DNA from: Panicum virgatum
Lineage: Eukaryota > Streptophyta > Magnoliopsida > Poales > Poaceae
Direction: 5' to 3'
DNA length: 64,000 nucleotides
NCBI RefSeq assembly: GCF_016808335.1
Contig: NC_053136.1
Location: forward strand, 5,934,531 to 5,998,530
Shown piece after piece: positions 1-11,800 of this stretch; the first letter of the stretch is position 1, and each line of letters starts with the position of its first letter. The notes beneath the pieces are model-generated. The model searched no databases, was not told the DNA's origin, and was given only the letters and a program-made list of their open reading frames with translations. The translations under genes were made by a program, and so were the position numbers.

Positions 1-1082
1 TGTAATAAGAGGCCATGCATTATTATGGATCCAAATTAATAGGAAATTAAAGGGGAAAGTACGATCAAGGGGCCGGGGGACCAGGTATAGCCGGCCGGAA
101 CGGAATCGACCCATCTATGCTACGCTCGCATGGATTCATTGTTACAAGTTATAAGCCACGGGCCTGGAGAGAAGAGGGGCTAGCTACAGAACTATCTGTA
201 GGACGAATTTAATTGAGTAAATTGCATTGGCGGTCCTTAAACTTGTAAAGTTCTGTCACTTATGTCCGTTAATTTTAAAAATATATTTCTGAGTCTACAA
301 ACTTGTTAAGTTGTTCACAATATCCACATGTGCACATAATGATAACATGGTATGCTGACTACATCTCAATCTCTCCAATCCAACCCTACTCGGGCAGGAT
401 GCACCTCGAGCGGCAGCCTTAAGCGGCCTCATCAAGTAGTGGGATCGACAATGCCGGCTAAGAGGAAGATCAGAGGAGAGGGAGATGGCATGGTGGAGAA
501 GAAAGCTAATTAAGGGAAAATGCACAATTCTCATCATAAGTCACGCCACGTTGGCAGCATCGGCCCTCGGGACTCACAAATCACAATCAGCTCGCCATAC
601 ATGTTAGCGTTAGACCAGTCTCAACATCAAACCTAGACAACTTTATCGGTCAAACTTAAATACCTCTTATTTGACCCGATTGGTGGCTACTTGAGTCAGG
701 CACCCGGGACAAGTAGCCACTAACCGGGTCAAATAAGAGACATATTTGATCCTGATTGGTGGCTCAAACTGGGACCAAAGATGCTGCAATCCTACATGCC
801 GGGCTAGCCGTTGTATTCGAGACTAAATCTTTCATTGATGCTGCACCCAACGGCGGCTGTGACAAATGAGCAGGACCAAATGCCTATTCTTTTATAGTGA
901 ATGGCTTGATCAATTCGGAGTTGCATGCGCGTGGGATGCGTGCCGTCCTCTCATTCAGGTCTCGATCAATACGGTCCAAAAGGATATTATTATGATTTAA
1001 AGCACACAGGTTCGTTGCGTAGACTTAACATATACCCTAGTAGATTTGACAAAAGCTGGCAATATTGATTTAAAACTCTGTT
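1..1082. other. Gene-free left end of window
   Basis: No open frame here resembles a known protein; the longest ORF (about 80 codons) has no recognisable domain. The stretch is AT-rich to mixed and holds a short foldback (664-740) that resembles repeats common in grasses. It looks like ordinary intergenic TE debris. Confidence 0.6.
664..740. repeat. Foldback (hairpin) repeat
   Basis: An arm of about 30 bases (664-693) is followed after a short spacer by its near-perfect reverse complement (710-740). The arms share the core TTATTTGACCCG and GTGGCTACTTG. A further related motif, GATCCTGATTGGTGGCT, lies just to the right. This resembles the CCCGGTTGGTGGC foldback repeats widespread in grasses, which can give small-RNA-producing hairpins. 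The arm pairing is seen directly; the family label is from memory. Confidence 0.55.
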
Positions 1083-1345
1083 TGGTTCCTGCTATGCTAG
1101 AAATTGTATCAACTTTGACCGCTAATTAGAGATATTAAGTCAGTTTTCAAAACCAACTTCAGAACTCCTACGCTAGGAACCCTGAAGAATATAAGGAGAC
1201 TTTTGACCACGTGATTAGAGGATGGTTACTGTAGCATTACTGTAGCCAATCATTAATTAATTATCGTCATTAGATTCGTCGCGAAAAGTTACACTCATCT
1301 TTAAAAAGGTTTTGTAAATAATTTTCATTTAGTACTCCATGTGAG
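1083..1345. mobile_element. Degenerate Tourist-like MITE remnant
   Basis: It contains the blocks TTTGGTTCC, ACTGTAGCATTACTGTAGCC and ATTAGATTCGTCGCG in the order typical of the GGGCCCTGTTTGGTT family of PIF/Harbinger MITEs. A better preserved relative lies at 16690-17067. The terminal repeats are too decayed to fix the ends or a target duplication. Confidence 0.5.
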
Positions 1346-1532
1346 ATTTTCTTCTCAGTAATCGTGTGCTAGAATGATGGAATGGGAATCAAAGAAGGCC
1401 CTGCATGCATGGATGCTGTGCAGTAGACTCGTAGGCCGTGCAAGAGCCGAGCCGACCATATGCAGAAGCTGCATATGCGTAATAAGCTAGACTGCTAGAT
1501 CAGAGCTAGCTACCTAGCTGCAGCGAGGTGAC

Positions 1533-3054
1533 TGTAAGGAACATAGTATCATTTATACCATTTCAAGTGATTTTGGTGATCGAATGACAACACAACACTT
1601 GGACTAATATGATTGTTAAGACGACTATTCTCAGGCTTTTAGATTCAAGTGATGACAAAGAGAAAGAAAAGATAGGCGTAGCAAGGCCCGAAGGGCCACC
1701 CCTACGGGGGTTCCGCTACCCAGTTAGCGGACGGGGGTCGAGGGGGAGCCGCCCCTCGCGGGTCTCAGGGCAGCGCCCTGAAAGCTCTTCAGTCAGTAGC
1801 ACCGGAAGAACCGACGCATGAGCATCGGTGCATCCGATGGTTGTCGGAAGAACCGACGCCATGGTATTTTGGTGCAGAAGGGAATCGAAGCCAAGTCAGC
1901 TTATAGGCACCGGATGAACCGATGGTTCAAAAAGGGGCATCGGTGCATTGGGTGTACTGTGTTCCAGAGACGATGCCAAGTGCCCAGGAGAAGTTTCTTC
2001 AGCACCGGTTCAACCGACGGTGCATCGGAGTATTGCGTCGGTGCAATGACGTCAGCGCCCGGGAAAAGATTCTTAAGCACCGGATGAACCGGTGATGCAT
2101 CGGTACAAAGCATCGGTTCAACCGGTGATCACTGCGTCAGCTGTCAGGAGTTCAACGGCTACTTCGGGTTATGAGTGACCGGAAGAACCGACGCTACCTC
2201 AGCCAGAGGCATCGGTTCTTCCGGTGATACGCAGATTTTCAGCTGACCGTTGGAGCAACGGCTACAAGACTTGGTGGCCTATATATACGCCTCACCCCGG
2301 CCATTTGAAGATTGCTGGAGTTGCTGGACATCCCACACACACCCAAGAACATCTCCAAGCCATACAAAAGCATCAAGATCATATCCTTAGCCCTTAGCAC
2401 ACTTTGAGAGTGTTGTGTAAAGGTTAGCTCTTAGTGAGTGTGATTGCAAGGCCTTGAGCCTTTGTGCTGTGGTTCTCTAGTGAACCAAAATAAGAGCTTG
2501 GTGCGCCGGCACCTTGGAGCGTGAAGCTCGCCGGCAACGTCATCGACCCTCCGACTTGGTGTGGAGCAGGCGACGACATCTTTGTGCGGGGGACGTGGAG
2601 ACCCCCATCCTTTGTGGAGAAGCTCCTTAGTGGAACCCGGGGCCAAGGTGACCGTGATTGTGTTCACGGAAGAGACTTGGTGGCCGAGTAGCAATACTCT
2701 TAGTGAGTGCTACAACAACGTGGATGTAGGTGTGCCTTTGTGGCTAACCGAACCACGGGATAAACACCCGCATCAAGAGTTTGCTATCTCCTATCCCGCT
2801 CTTTAAGCCTTCCGCATTTATTCTTGCAACCTTTGTGCCTTTACTTTCATAGAGTAGTTTCTTGTTAGGAAAGGCTATAGGGTGCATAACTCTTTTGGGA
2901 TAGAGGTTTCACACTAGAACAACCTAGTTGCACATCTAGATAGCTTGTTTTAGTTTAAGTTTTGTGCAAACTAGTTGGAGCCATAGGTCTAAGTTTTTAT
3001 TAGTGCCTAATTCACCCCCTCCCCCTCTTAGGCTAGAGCACCCGATTCCTTACA
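1533..3054 (+). mobile_element. Solo LTR of a Ty1/Copia (Sirevirus-like) retrotransposon
   Basis: The element starts TGTAAGGAA and ends ATTCCTTACA, giving short inverted ends. It is flanked by the perfect 5-bp target duplication GTGAC (1528-1532 and 3055-3059). No gag or pol lies beside it, so it is a solo LTR left by recombination between two LTRs. A TATA-like CTATATATACG near 2279 sets the plus orientation. The first half carries several copies of CACCGG-(N)-AACCGATG motifs, like those in the Copia LTR at 55165-56852, which suggests a related family. The short ORFs inside do not look coding. Confidence 0.88.
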
Positions 3055-3059
3055 GTGAC

Positions 3060-4632
3060 ACGGTACGGTGGGGTACAATATTTTAGCAGAATACATGTGT
3101 GGATCTACTCCGTTAGTTCTGAAGCGGGAAAGATGCTACACATGACATGGCTAGCCCGAGAAAACGGTTCGGAATCTGGGATGCAAACGGGTCTGTCCGT
3201 GAGCCCTATCTCTTCGAGTTAATTTGGATCTACTAGTAGTTCGTATTTACATGGATGACTAGAAAGATGCCGCGCCGTTGGCACCCCGAGAGGCCTGTTA
3301 TGGACATATCAATGTTTATAAAGTTTTGTTGCGAATTCTATCAAATTTGATTTGGGTTGTTAAATGTATGTGTCATGTGTGTGAGGTGTGGAGCGTTAAG
3401 ACATGTCTATAGATCGTCCATGCGTCCGTAGTGAGAAAGCATGTATGTGGCCAGTCATCATAGGTGTCGATGTTGTGGTATATGCAGTGAGAAAGTCTCG
3501 GAGGTTTTCTGTGAAATTGATGTTCGTGGAGTGCAGATTGATTTCGCCAAAGTTCAAGGGGTTTTATGTGAAAGCGGCATAGGTAGATTGCCGGTTGATT
3601 TTACCTAAATCCAGAGGTTTTCATAAAAATGTCGTCAATAGAGTGCGTGTTGATTTCATCAAAGTTTAGGGAGTCTTTTGTAACATTGATACTCACAAAG
3701 TTTGGGGGTTCTTTTGCAAAATTGTTGTCCATGGACTGCGGATTGATTTCACCAAAGTTTGTGGAGGTTTTGTAAAATTTACGTCCCAACAGTTCGTGGC
3801 CATCGGATTGGTTGATCCGACAACTCAGGTGATTTGGGATTATGTGGCCACCCTCCAGTATAAGCGAATGCACCAGAATTAGTAGGAAAGATGGATCTAT
3901 CTGAACGTGTTGATTAGTCTGCGCGGTCGGCCTTGGTTTGAAAATAAAACAATTTGTGTTATATATATTAGGGTATCTTGAGTGTATAACAACCTCCATT
4001 GTTTCTACTTATTGGTATCCTAAAATCCGTGCCATGCATCAACCTTTTTAAAAATTTGATTGCTATAGGTATGAATCTATGTATATATGTTGCATAAAAA
4101 CTACATAATTAGATTCACCATTAGAATTTAGAAACACTTCCTATTTACAACTTTGTTTCTATATCTTATTTTGAAGGAAATATATCAAATGCAAACTAAT
4201 ATTTCCGTACAAATCATGCAAACTTTAATCTGGACCATCGGATTAACATCCAAGAGGGAGCGTAGGGGGAGTGGGAGGGAGGATTTGCAAAAGTGTGATT
4301 ACACAATCCAAGGGCGGGTGGTTAATTGTAAAATTATCCAATCTCCCCATGCCTCTTGATGTTGATTCGGTGGCTCAGATTGAAGTTTGTATGATTTGTA
4401 TGGAGAAATTGGTTTGCACCTAATATGTTTTCTATTTTTAAAGTGATAAAAAGTAACGATGAGTCGCATCTCGAAGTAAAAAACATGTGGCAAAAAAGAG
4501 TAGAGGTAGCCTTGGCATGTGTATGTGTGGGATATGCTAGGCTAGATTACTCTTGGTGATCTATCTACGTGTAGATGTCTGATTGTCGGTTTCTTCGAGG
4601 TGAGGATGGTGGCTGCAGGTCGCAGAAGCATA
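3060..4632. other. Gene-free stretch with decayed repeats
   Basis: No credible coding region was found. A degenerate tandem repeat occupies about 3490-3780, and the rest is AT-rich intergenic sequence. Confidence 0.55.
3490..3780. repeat. Degenerate tandem repeat
   Basis: Four to five diverged units share GATTGATTTCxCCAAAGTT followed by a G-rich GGGGTTTT or GGAGGTTTT block. Clear units start near 3535, 3645 and 3740. Unit length varies from about 55 to 100 bases, so the array is old. An ORF of 132 codons crosses it on the minus strand but only reflects the repeat. Confidence 0.5.
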
Positions 4633-4841
4633 CTCTCTCCGGGTCAAAAAAAATCACTCTAGGGTTGAAAATTTGTCCCAAAAAATAAGTTGCTTTACTC
4701 TATTTATAGAAAGTGCATGTGCATATAAGAAAATCAATTACTGCTAAATATAAATAATAAATATGACAAACATGATTATTTTACTTTCTTATTAATTTAT
4801 CCTAAAATTTTCAGTATGACTTGTATTTTAGGACCCGGGAG
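4633..4841. mobile_element. Degenerate Stowaway-like MITE
   Basis: It starts CTCTCTCCGGGTCAAAAA after TA and ends in TTTTAGGACCCGGGAG. The inner sequence (AAAATTTGTCC, AGAAAGTG, AATCAATTA, ATAATAAAT) closely follows the better preserved Stowaway element at 33597-33802. Boundaries are approximate. Confidence 0.65.
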
Positions 4842-4903
4842 CAGAAACTAACTTTCCGGTCTGGATGTTGCGACGGAGGCCGGAGATCTAGCAGAACGGG
4901 GTG

Positions 4904-5011
4904 GAGCCCGTCAAGCTCCTCCTCGACGGCGGCAGCGTCATCAGCCCTAGAGCCGTCATGGAGAAGGCCATCGCCGGGCCGGAGGGCGACAAGCTCGCAG
5001 TCTTGGATTGA
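4904..5011 (+). pseudogene. Short coding-like remnant, unrecognised
   Basis: An open stretch of about 35 codons ends in TGA and reads EPVKLLLDGGSVISPRAV and onward, with GC-rich codon use unlike its AT-rich surroundings. A second coding-like block lies at about 5160-5290. I do not recognise the family. It could be a fragment of a captured or decayed gene lying 3' of HUB2, or chance. Confidence 0.25.
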
Positions 5012-5807
5012 AGCCGAATAAGCACATCAAGGGACGCTGCGCGTAGCGCATCAAGAGCTGAGCGAGAAACTTCTGAATCCAACATTTCCCATATTTTTTT
5101 TTCCAACTTTTGTTGGCTTGATCCATAACTCAACGGTCCAGTCCTCTTGCTGAAAACAGCACACCTCACTTCGCCTTCGCCAAGCTCTGGGATCTCAGTG
5201 TCTCAAATGAGGTGGACCACCTCGATTGTTTGGCTGGTCGTACCATCACTGATTTGGTAATAAGATGGCCAGCTTACTTGGCATCGTAGCTTGTATTAAA
5301 AGTTAAATTGGCAAAAACATTGTCAACCAACTTTTTTGAAACAGCGTTGTCCAATCTGAAGCACCTTGATTTCGGCATCGCCACAATTTTGGCTTGCCGC
5401 TCATACAGGCCGTCTTGGCTCAATACAGACATGATCATAACTTGCCATACAACAGCTATCTGAACCGAACTACGGCCATAACTTTGTGTGCTGGCAGGCA
5501 GGGCAGAATTCGATCATATCGAACTTCCAGTCGATACAGCACTTGCTGGGAGCAGAACAACAACCAAATCAGAAACTACTGTACCCAGGAGGAACTATAC
5601 ACAGCATACATGACAACAATTAAAGTTCACGAACTTCCTTTCTTCTGATTAATTTCCTCTTTTTTTTGTAACGAAGCATCTATGTATGGCACGATATGGG
5701 AGTTAGATCTAGATGTTTGCCAAGAGAACATGACGGTATTCACAAGGGAGAAGCATCCACGGGTTAATGCTATTCAAACACCAAGTCAGTCTCACTTCGG
5801 AGAAGCT

Positions 5808-8800
5808 TCATATCTTCACCTCCCTAACGTCATTTTGTCCGAATGGGGTTCCGCAGCCAGGGCATTTCCGGTGGCGAATCTCAAGGTTCCTCTGAATGCA
5901 TGGTGAGCAGAATAGGTGGAAACATTTGATAATCACGACCTATTAACAAATAAGCAGAGAAATAAGACCTCGTCAGCTTAGGCAGCTAATAATCTGGTTA
6001 TTCAACATCCGAGAGCTTAACAACATAACAGGATCTTCGTGGAGGTAAGAATGGTGTAAATCTCTGCCATCTTGATTAAGGAACAGGTTTAGGTCATTCA
6101 AAGAAACAAAAAACTGCACAATACATTATATGTTACCTCTTTAGGCCGGTCAAAGCAGACACCACACTTGAGAATAGCCTTGCATTCTTTTATTTCATCC
6201 TGGAGCTTCTGGATAGTAGTCTCTTCAGTCTCCGACGTCAGTTCCATAACTTCATTTTTCACCTCTTCATATTGTTCCTCAAGACGCCGCCTCTCGCTCC
6301 TGGAAAAAGTAAAGGTAGCATGAAAGTGGTTAGATGCCAGCAGCATAGCACGATCAATTCGTAAAATAAACTTAACAGCGGCCAAACCTCTCATGCTCTA
6401 GCAAATTCCTCAGCTTAGATATCTTTTCCTGAGTCTGGTCATATTCTTTCTCAGAGGATCCAACAGAGGACCGAAGCCACTTGAGTTCCTTCTCAGTGTT
6501 GGATACCTCCAGCGCAGTCCTTTCCAGGCTAATTGCAAGATGCCTGTTTTCAGCTGAAGTTTTTATCGCTTGTGCTACACAAATCTTCATCTGTAAAATC
6601 ATTCAGTAAACCACTTTCAAATCTGTTGACCTCCTATTGTAAACACTAAGATCAATTTACATTTTTGAGTTGATGTCGCTATCACAAATTTTTCTAGGAA
6701 TGTGTTGCCACAATTAATTTCAGTGACTGCAAGTTACCAACAAATGATACTATACAAAAGAAGTATTATTACAAAAAAAGTAGGAAACTACCTGCTCTTC
6801 ACCACGAGTCATTTTCAGTTTGGATGATTCCAGTGAAGTATTAACTTGCTGGAGTTGCTTCTCTAATATAAGTTTGTCAGAGAGAAGGGAGCTAGAAGCT
6901 TGTTTCATCTTCACACTATCCGATACCAGCTGTTAGATGAGAATTCAGTTACTGATAGCAGCCAATAAGAAAAGCAAAGCTAGCTTTTGCCAATGCAAAA
7001 CTGCAAACAGAGTTTTGTAAGCTTGGTTGATGTGCTTAAACCTCCAGCAATGACTAGCTAATACAGACAGTGAGGTAGTTAAACAGCCTTCAGTGAAGCT
7101 CTTTGCCTCTATGTCACTAAAACATTCTGCAAAATACATCATAAAACCCACAAAACCAGTAGATGATGTTTCTAGGTCCTTTTTCCTTGCTTGCCAGCAG
7201 TTCACGCTTCATTGCAGATCAAAATATGGTAGATTGTTTAGATACCTATTCTGCTATGCTAAGGTAGAAATACTAAGACTGCCTAAGCTTACAAAGCAGG
7301 CAGTGTTATGTGAACGTTAGCATCAAATACTCTTCGCATCCGTATGCCATGGGTTTGCAGTTTTGACATAAAAGGGATTAAAACACGAACTAATAAATAC
7401 CTTTATGTTAAAGTCCTCTCTATCCGCGAGCTGTTCAAGAAGATGCTGATTTTGTGTTTGCATGTCTTCATAAGCTTGACCGATTGTCTGGATGCAAATA
7501 TCATAGGCTTTCATAGATACCCACAAAAAAAGGTACTGATAAGGGGGGAAAAGGTAAATTTACCTCAATATCAGAAATATAGGCATCTCCTTCAGCCTCT
7601 TTAATTCTTATTGCCTCCTTGAGTTCCACAACATCTCTGAAAAACATATCATATAAGTGACAGTATGGCTTATAGATATAGGTTCACACATATAATATAT
7701 AATACTTGCCACTATACATCACAGAGACACAGAAGAACCCATCAAATAATGATAGTTCATATAACTATAGAACACTAAACTGGGTACAAGATACAACTTC
7801 AGAAAAAGCATTAATGTTTTTAGATAGGTTTCATTAAAAGAATCAACTATCCATTGTTCTAGCTTGTAGACATAACATTGTTCCCTGGAGCAGAAAACCA
7901 ACCTTTCTGATGCGTCTACTTTGGCCCTTAACTCTTCCAGTTCTGCTTCAGCAAAGGAAAGCCTTTGCTGGCATGCAGATTCAGCTTCAGTTGCTGCTTT
8001 TACTCGAAGCTCAAGACTATGCTCCTCCAGACTGCTCTTCAAATACTCAGCCTGATTGCGAGCTCGGTTTTCTGATTCTTCAATATCAGCAATCGTCCTA
8101 GATGCACAGTATATATAGAATAATGTTATAGTGAATGAAATATACAGTATATATAGAAGATATACATCCTATTGAAAATTGACAAAATAACCAGAAATCC
8201 CATCAAATAACCAGAAAAATTGAATATAATTAAGAGGACATTTGACCAATGCAATTGTAAACCATTTTAAAAATGGCATATCTTTTAAACATCCAAAATC
8301 GATATTAAAAATAATGAACAAGATTACCTTGACTCAGAACATTCTTTTGCGTACATATCTGCAATAAATTGCAGCTCCTGCTTTTCCTTCTCCAACTCCT
8401 CAACCTATTGAAAATTGAAATTCCGTCGACAAAGTAAGAATGAAAACCCTGTCACCTCTTTTAGTACCAACTTCATTTCACCACGATTGGTGCTCAAAAT
8501 TTGCATCCATGAATGCTAATTACTCTTTAGTTTCTAAATAGAAAAAATATATCTGTTAGAATAATCCATGTTAGTGTAGGTCAAATCTTGTCTTATGGTG
8601 CATGATAGGATCACGGATCCTACCGGGAACTTGGCGCAGTGAGTAGGGATGAGAGGGAGGTGGACGAGCACGAGGACGGCGCTGTGGCGCCGTGGTCGCA
8701 CGAGAGGAGGAGAGGAAGGGACGGCGGCTGAGAGAATCCCGGCTCCCTGAGGGAAGCCGGCAACAATTAGGGTTGCAACTTGCTTAACTTCCAATAATCA

Positions 8801-11800
8801 ATGTTTACAAGTTTATATCATCCACAGATGGGAAATAAGGATAACTTGGGCCTAAAGCCCTCTAAGGCCCAACTTGGCCTAGCCACTGGGCCGCCGCCTC
8901 CTTTCATAGGAGACGCCGGTCATAACAGTGCAAGTTAAGTCCTTGCCTTAAAGTGCAAGACAAGTCTTTGACTTTGCAGTGCCACAAAAGTGTGTGTATT
9001 CGAGCTTCTCTAGTGTCAGAGTAGGTGATCCTGGGAGCTAGTGAGGCTATCAATATCATTCATGGTCAAGCCATTCAACAGTAAATAGATGATCCGGCCG
9101 TCATTTGCTAAATATAATGCTGGTATCTCTACGATACATTGCAAAATACACAGCTTGTGCATGATTTTATATTGGATACAAAATAAAGACAATAGTGCCA
9201 TATGGCCCATTGGAAAAGAACATTGTTTACAAGCTAACTTTAGCTATCACTTTGCTAACCAATCAAGCTCTTAACCATCATAGTGTTGCACGTCCTTGCT
9301 AGTTACTATGACAAAACTTGATATATTTGATATAGATATTTTGATATAAGTATCACAACTAGCGGTGAGACTAAAGAAATACACTGACTTTCCCTGGGGA
9401 TGTGAAATATATGTATCAATTTCTCAGGCTCTTAGTGTTGGAATATAAGTGAATTACCCACATCTCCCCATCAGCTTAAGCTTTTGGGTTGAACTGGTCG
9501 GTGCATGCAACTCAATATGATATCAAAGCTAGAGGTCTCGAGTTTGAATCCTGGTTAGCGCAATTAAATAAAATAATTGATGCTCACTCCTATTCCACGT
9601 CTGAGGCCTGAGGGAGCCTCCACGTGGGGGGAGTGTTGGAATATAAGTGAATTGCCACCTCTCCCCATCAGCTTAAGCTTTTGGGTTGAACTGGTCGGTG
9701 CATGCAACTCAATACTTAGCACCAGTGTTCTAAAAAACGTTTTTAAACGTCGTTTAATCTTGATTAAATGCTGAACGGTGGCTAAGCGTTGCGTTTAATC
9801 ACAGTGTCGTTTAATCACAACACACGTTTAATCATGTTCAATCTATGTTTAATCACAAAAAACTCTAACCATAGGCAAGCGTTCGCCTAGCGTCTAGTGT
9901 TTTTTAGAACCTTGCTTAGCACCACCTTAAAGGAAACAGAGATGTTTTCAGGATAAACATACCAATGCTTTGAGGGACTTGATCTCAGTTAGTTGTAAGT
10001 TGTACTTATCAGATACCTCCTTATGTTCCTCAATCTGAAATCCAACAAATTTTCAGCACATGTACTAGATATTTTGCTAGCTCTTTAAAATGTCTGCAGA
10101 AGAGCACAAAATGTAGAACTCTAATTCAACATATAAACAATACTTAAACATTTTTTAAGTTTAAGTAACACTAACATATAAGAATTTTAGATGTGCAACT
10201 GTGCAAGATGGCATCGAAGTATGCATATATCTATCGCACAGTGGTCCCACATATAACTCTGCTTTGACATGAGCAGTATGATAATCAGAATTCAGTAAGC
10301 CAATAATGAACTAATGATTTCAAGTAATCGAAAAATCCAATATTCCAGACCCATTATTTACACGCGGTGCTTTATGCTCACAAGATATCTTATGCCTAGA
10401 GTTAATACTCAAACATAGTCATCACGGTCTAATAAGGCATATTGACAGGTAGATGAACGAGGAAAACATATGTCCAGAGAAACCAGTTGAAATTCAAAAT
10501 CATGAACTGAAGGACCAGATGAAGACCATGGAACCACCATCACGTGCTTTCAGGTGGGACAGGGGTGTGAGCTGGCACCACCACCCAGGATCAGCCCCAA
10601 GAGTGGCAGGGTGGAGAACCACCCATTACTCTAAATTTTGGGGAGAAAAGGAACCGAGTGGAAGAAATACACATGAATATTTAGTGCATGGGAAGTAAAT
10701 TTCCACAGGGTAAGCTTTAAAACAACATTCACAGGCATGATTAAGGGTACAAAACAACTGTAGGCAGAATAAAGAAAATACAAATGCAAGAGGAACGCTT
10801 GACAAGATCGAATATAGACCTTCTTAGCTACAAGTGATATTAATGATTCTGCTTGCTCACGTAATGCAAGTGCTTCAGAAGCCGCATCCTTTGATCTACT
10901 CAACTGATTCTCCATCATTCCCAGCTCATTGGACAGTGCTGCAGCCATAACATGAATCTCATTCTTGAAGTCTTTCTTGCCTGACAGGAGAAATGAGAAC
11001 AAATTATATTACATTCTGCAAGAAGAGATGAGCTACTGATTCCCTATTAAATATAAGCAATGTTCGAGGTCCCCTCTACCTGAATCTTGCAAAGTTTCCT
11101 CAACCTTGGTCTCCAGATCATTCTTTTCAGATATGAATATCTGAATTTGATTTTCCAGTTCTTTAATTTTTGTCTCATAAGTGGCAATAGTTTGTGTAAT
11201 ACTGTCGAATGATTCTGCTTTTGCACAAATTTCTTTCTCCTTTTGCATGAGCTGGTCCTTGTCATTCTACATTCACGCAAAGAAGGAAAGCTGGATTCCA
11301 AAACACTATTGCAACTCAGTACAACAGAGGACAGACATCATACCTGTAAAACTTCTACTAACCCCCTACAGCGCTCTATCTCAGCATGCAGATTCTGTAA
11401 CTGATCGTTAAGAATTATGTATGGTTTTGATACTAAAATATAATTTTCATCTTTCAATTGCCCCTGCATACATAGAGCAGTGAAATAAGGAACACAATGA
11501 TCCAACTTAGAATATATGTTAATCATCCGCTACAAATCAAGGTACCAACCTCGAGATCTCCAAGTTCCTTGGATAGTATTAGGTTATCCTCTTGCGTTTG
11601 ATGGAGTTCTAATAGACGGTTTCCTGCGAGGGTCTGCCCTCAGTTGGGAAAACCCGTAAATTAGCAGTAAAACATCAAACGTAAATTAAAAGATGGAAGG
11701 AAAGATAATACTTCTAAACAACATCCATCTGAAGAAAATTGCAGATTTGTTTGACTAAAGTTGACAAGTACCTTAGCTGCATCAACAGCATCTTTGAGGT

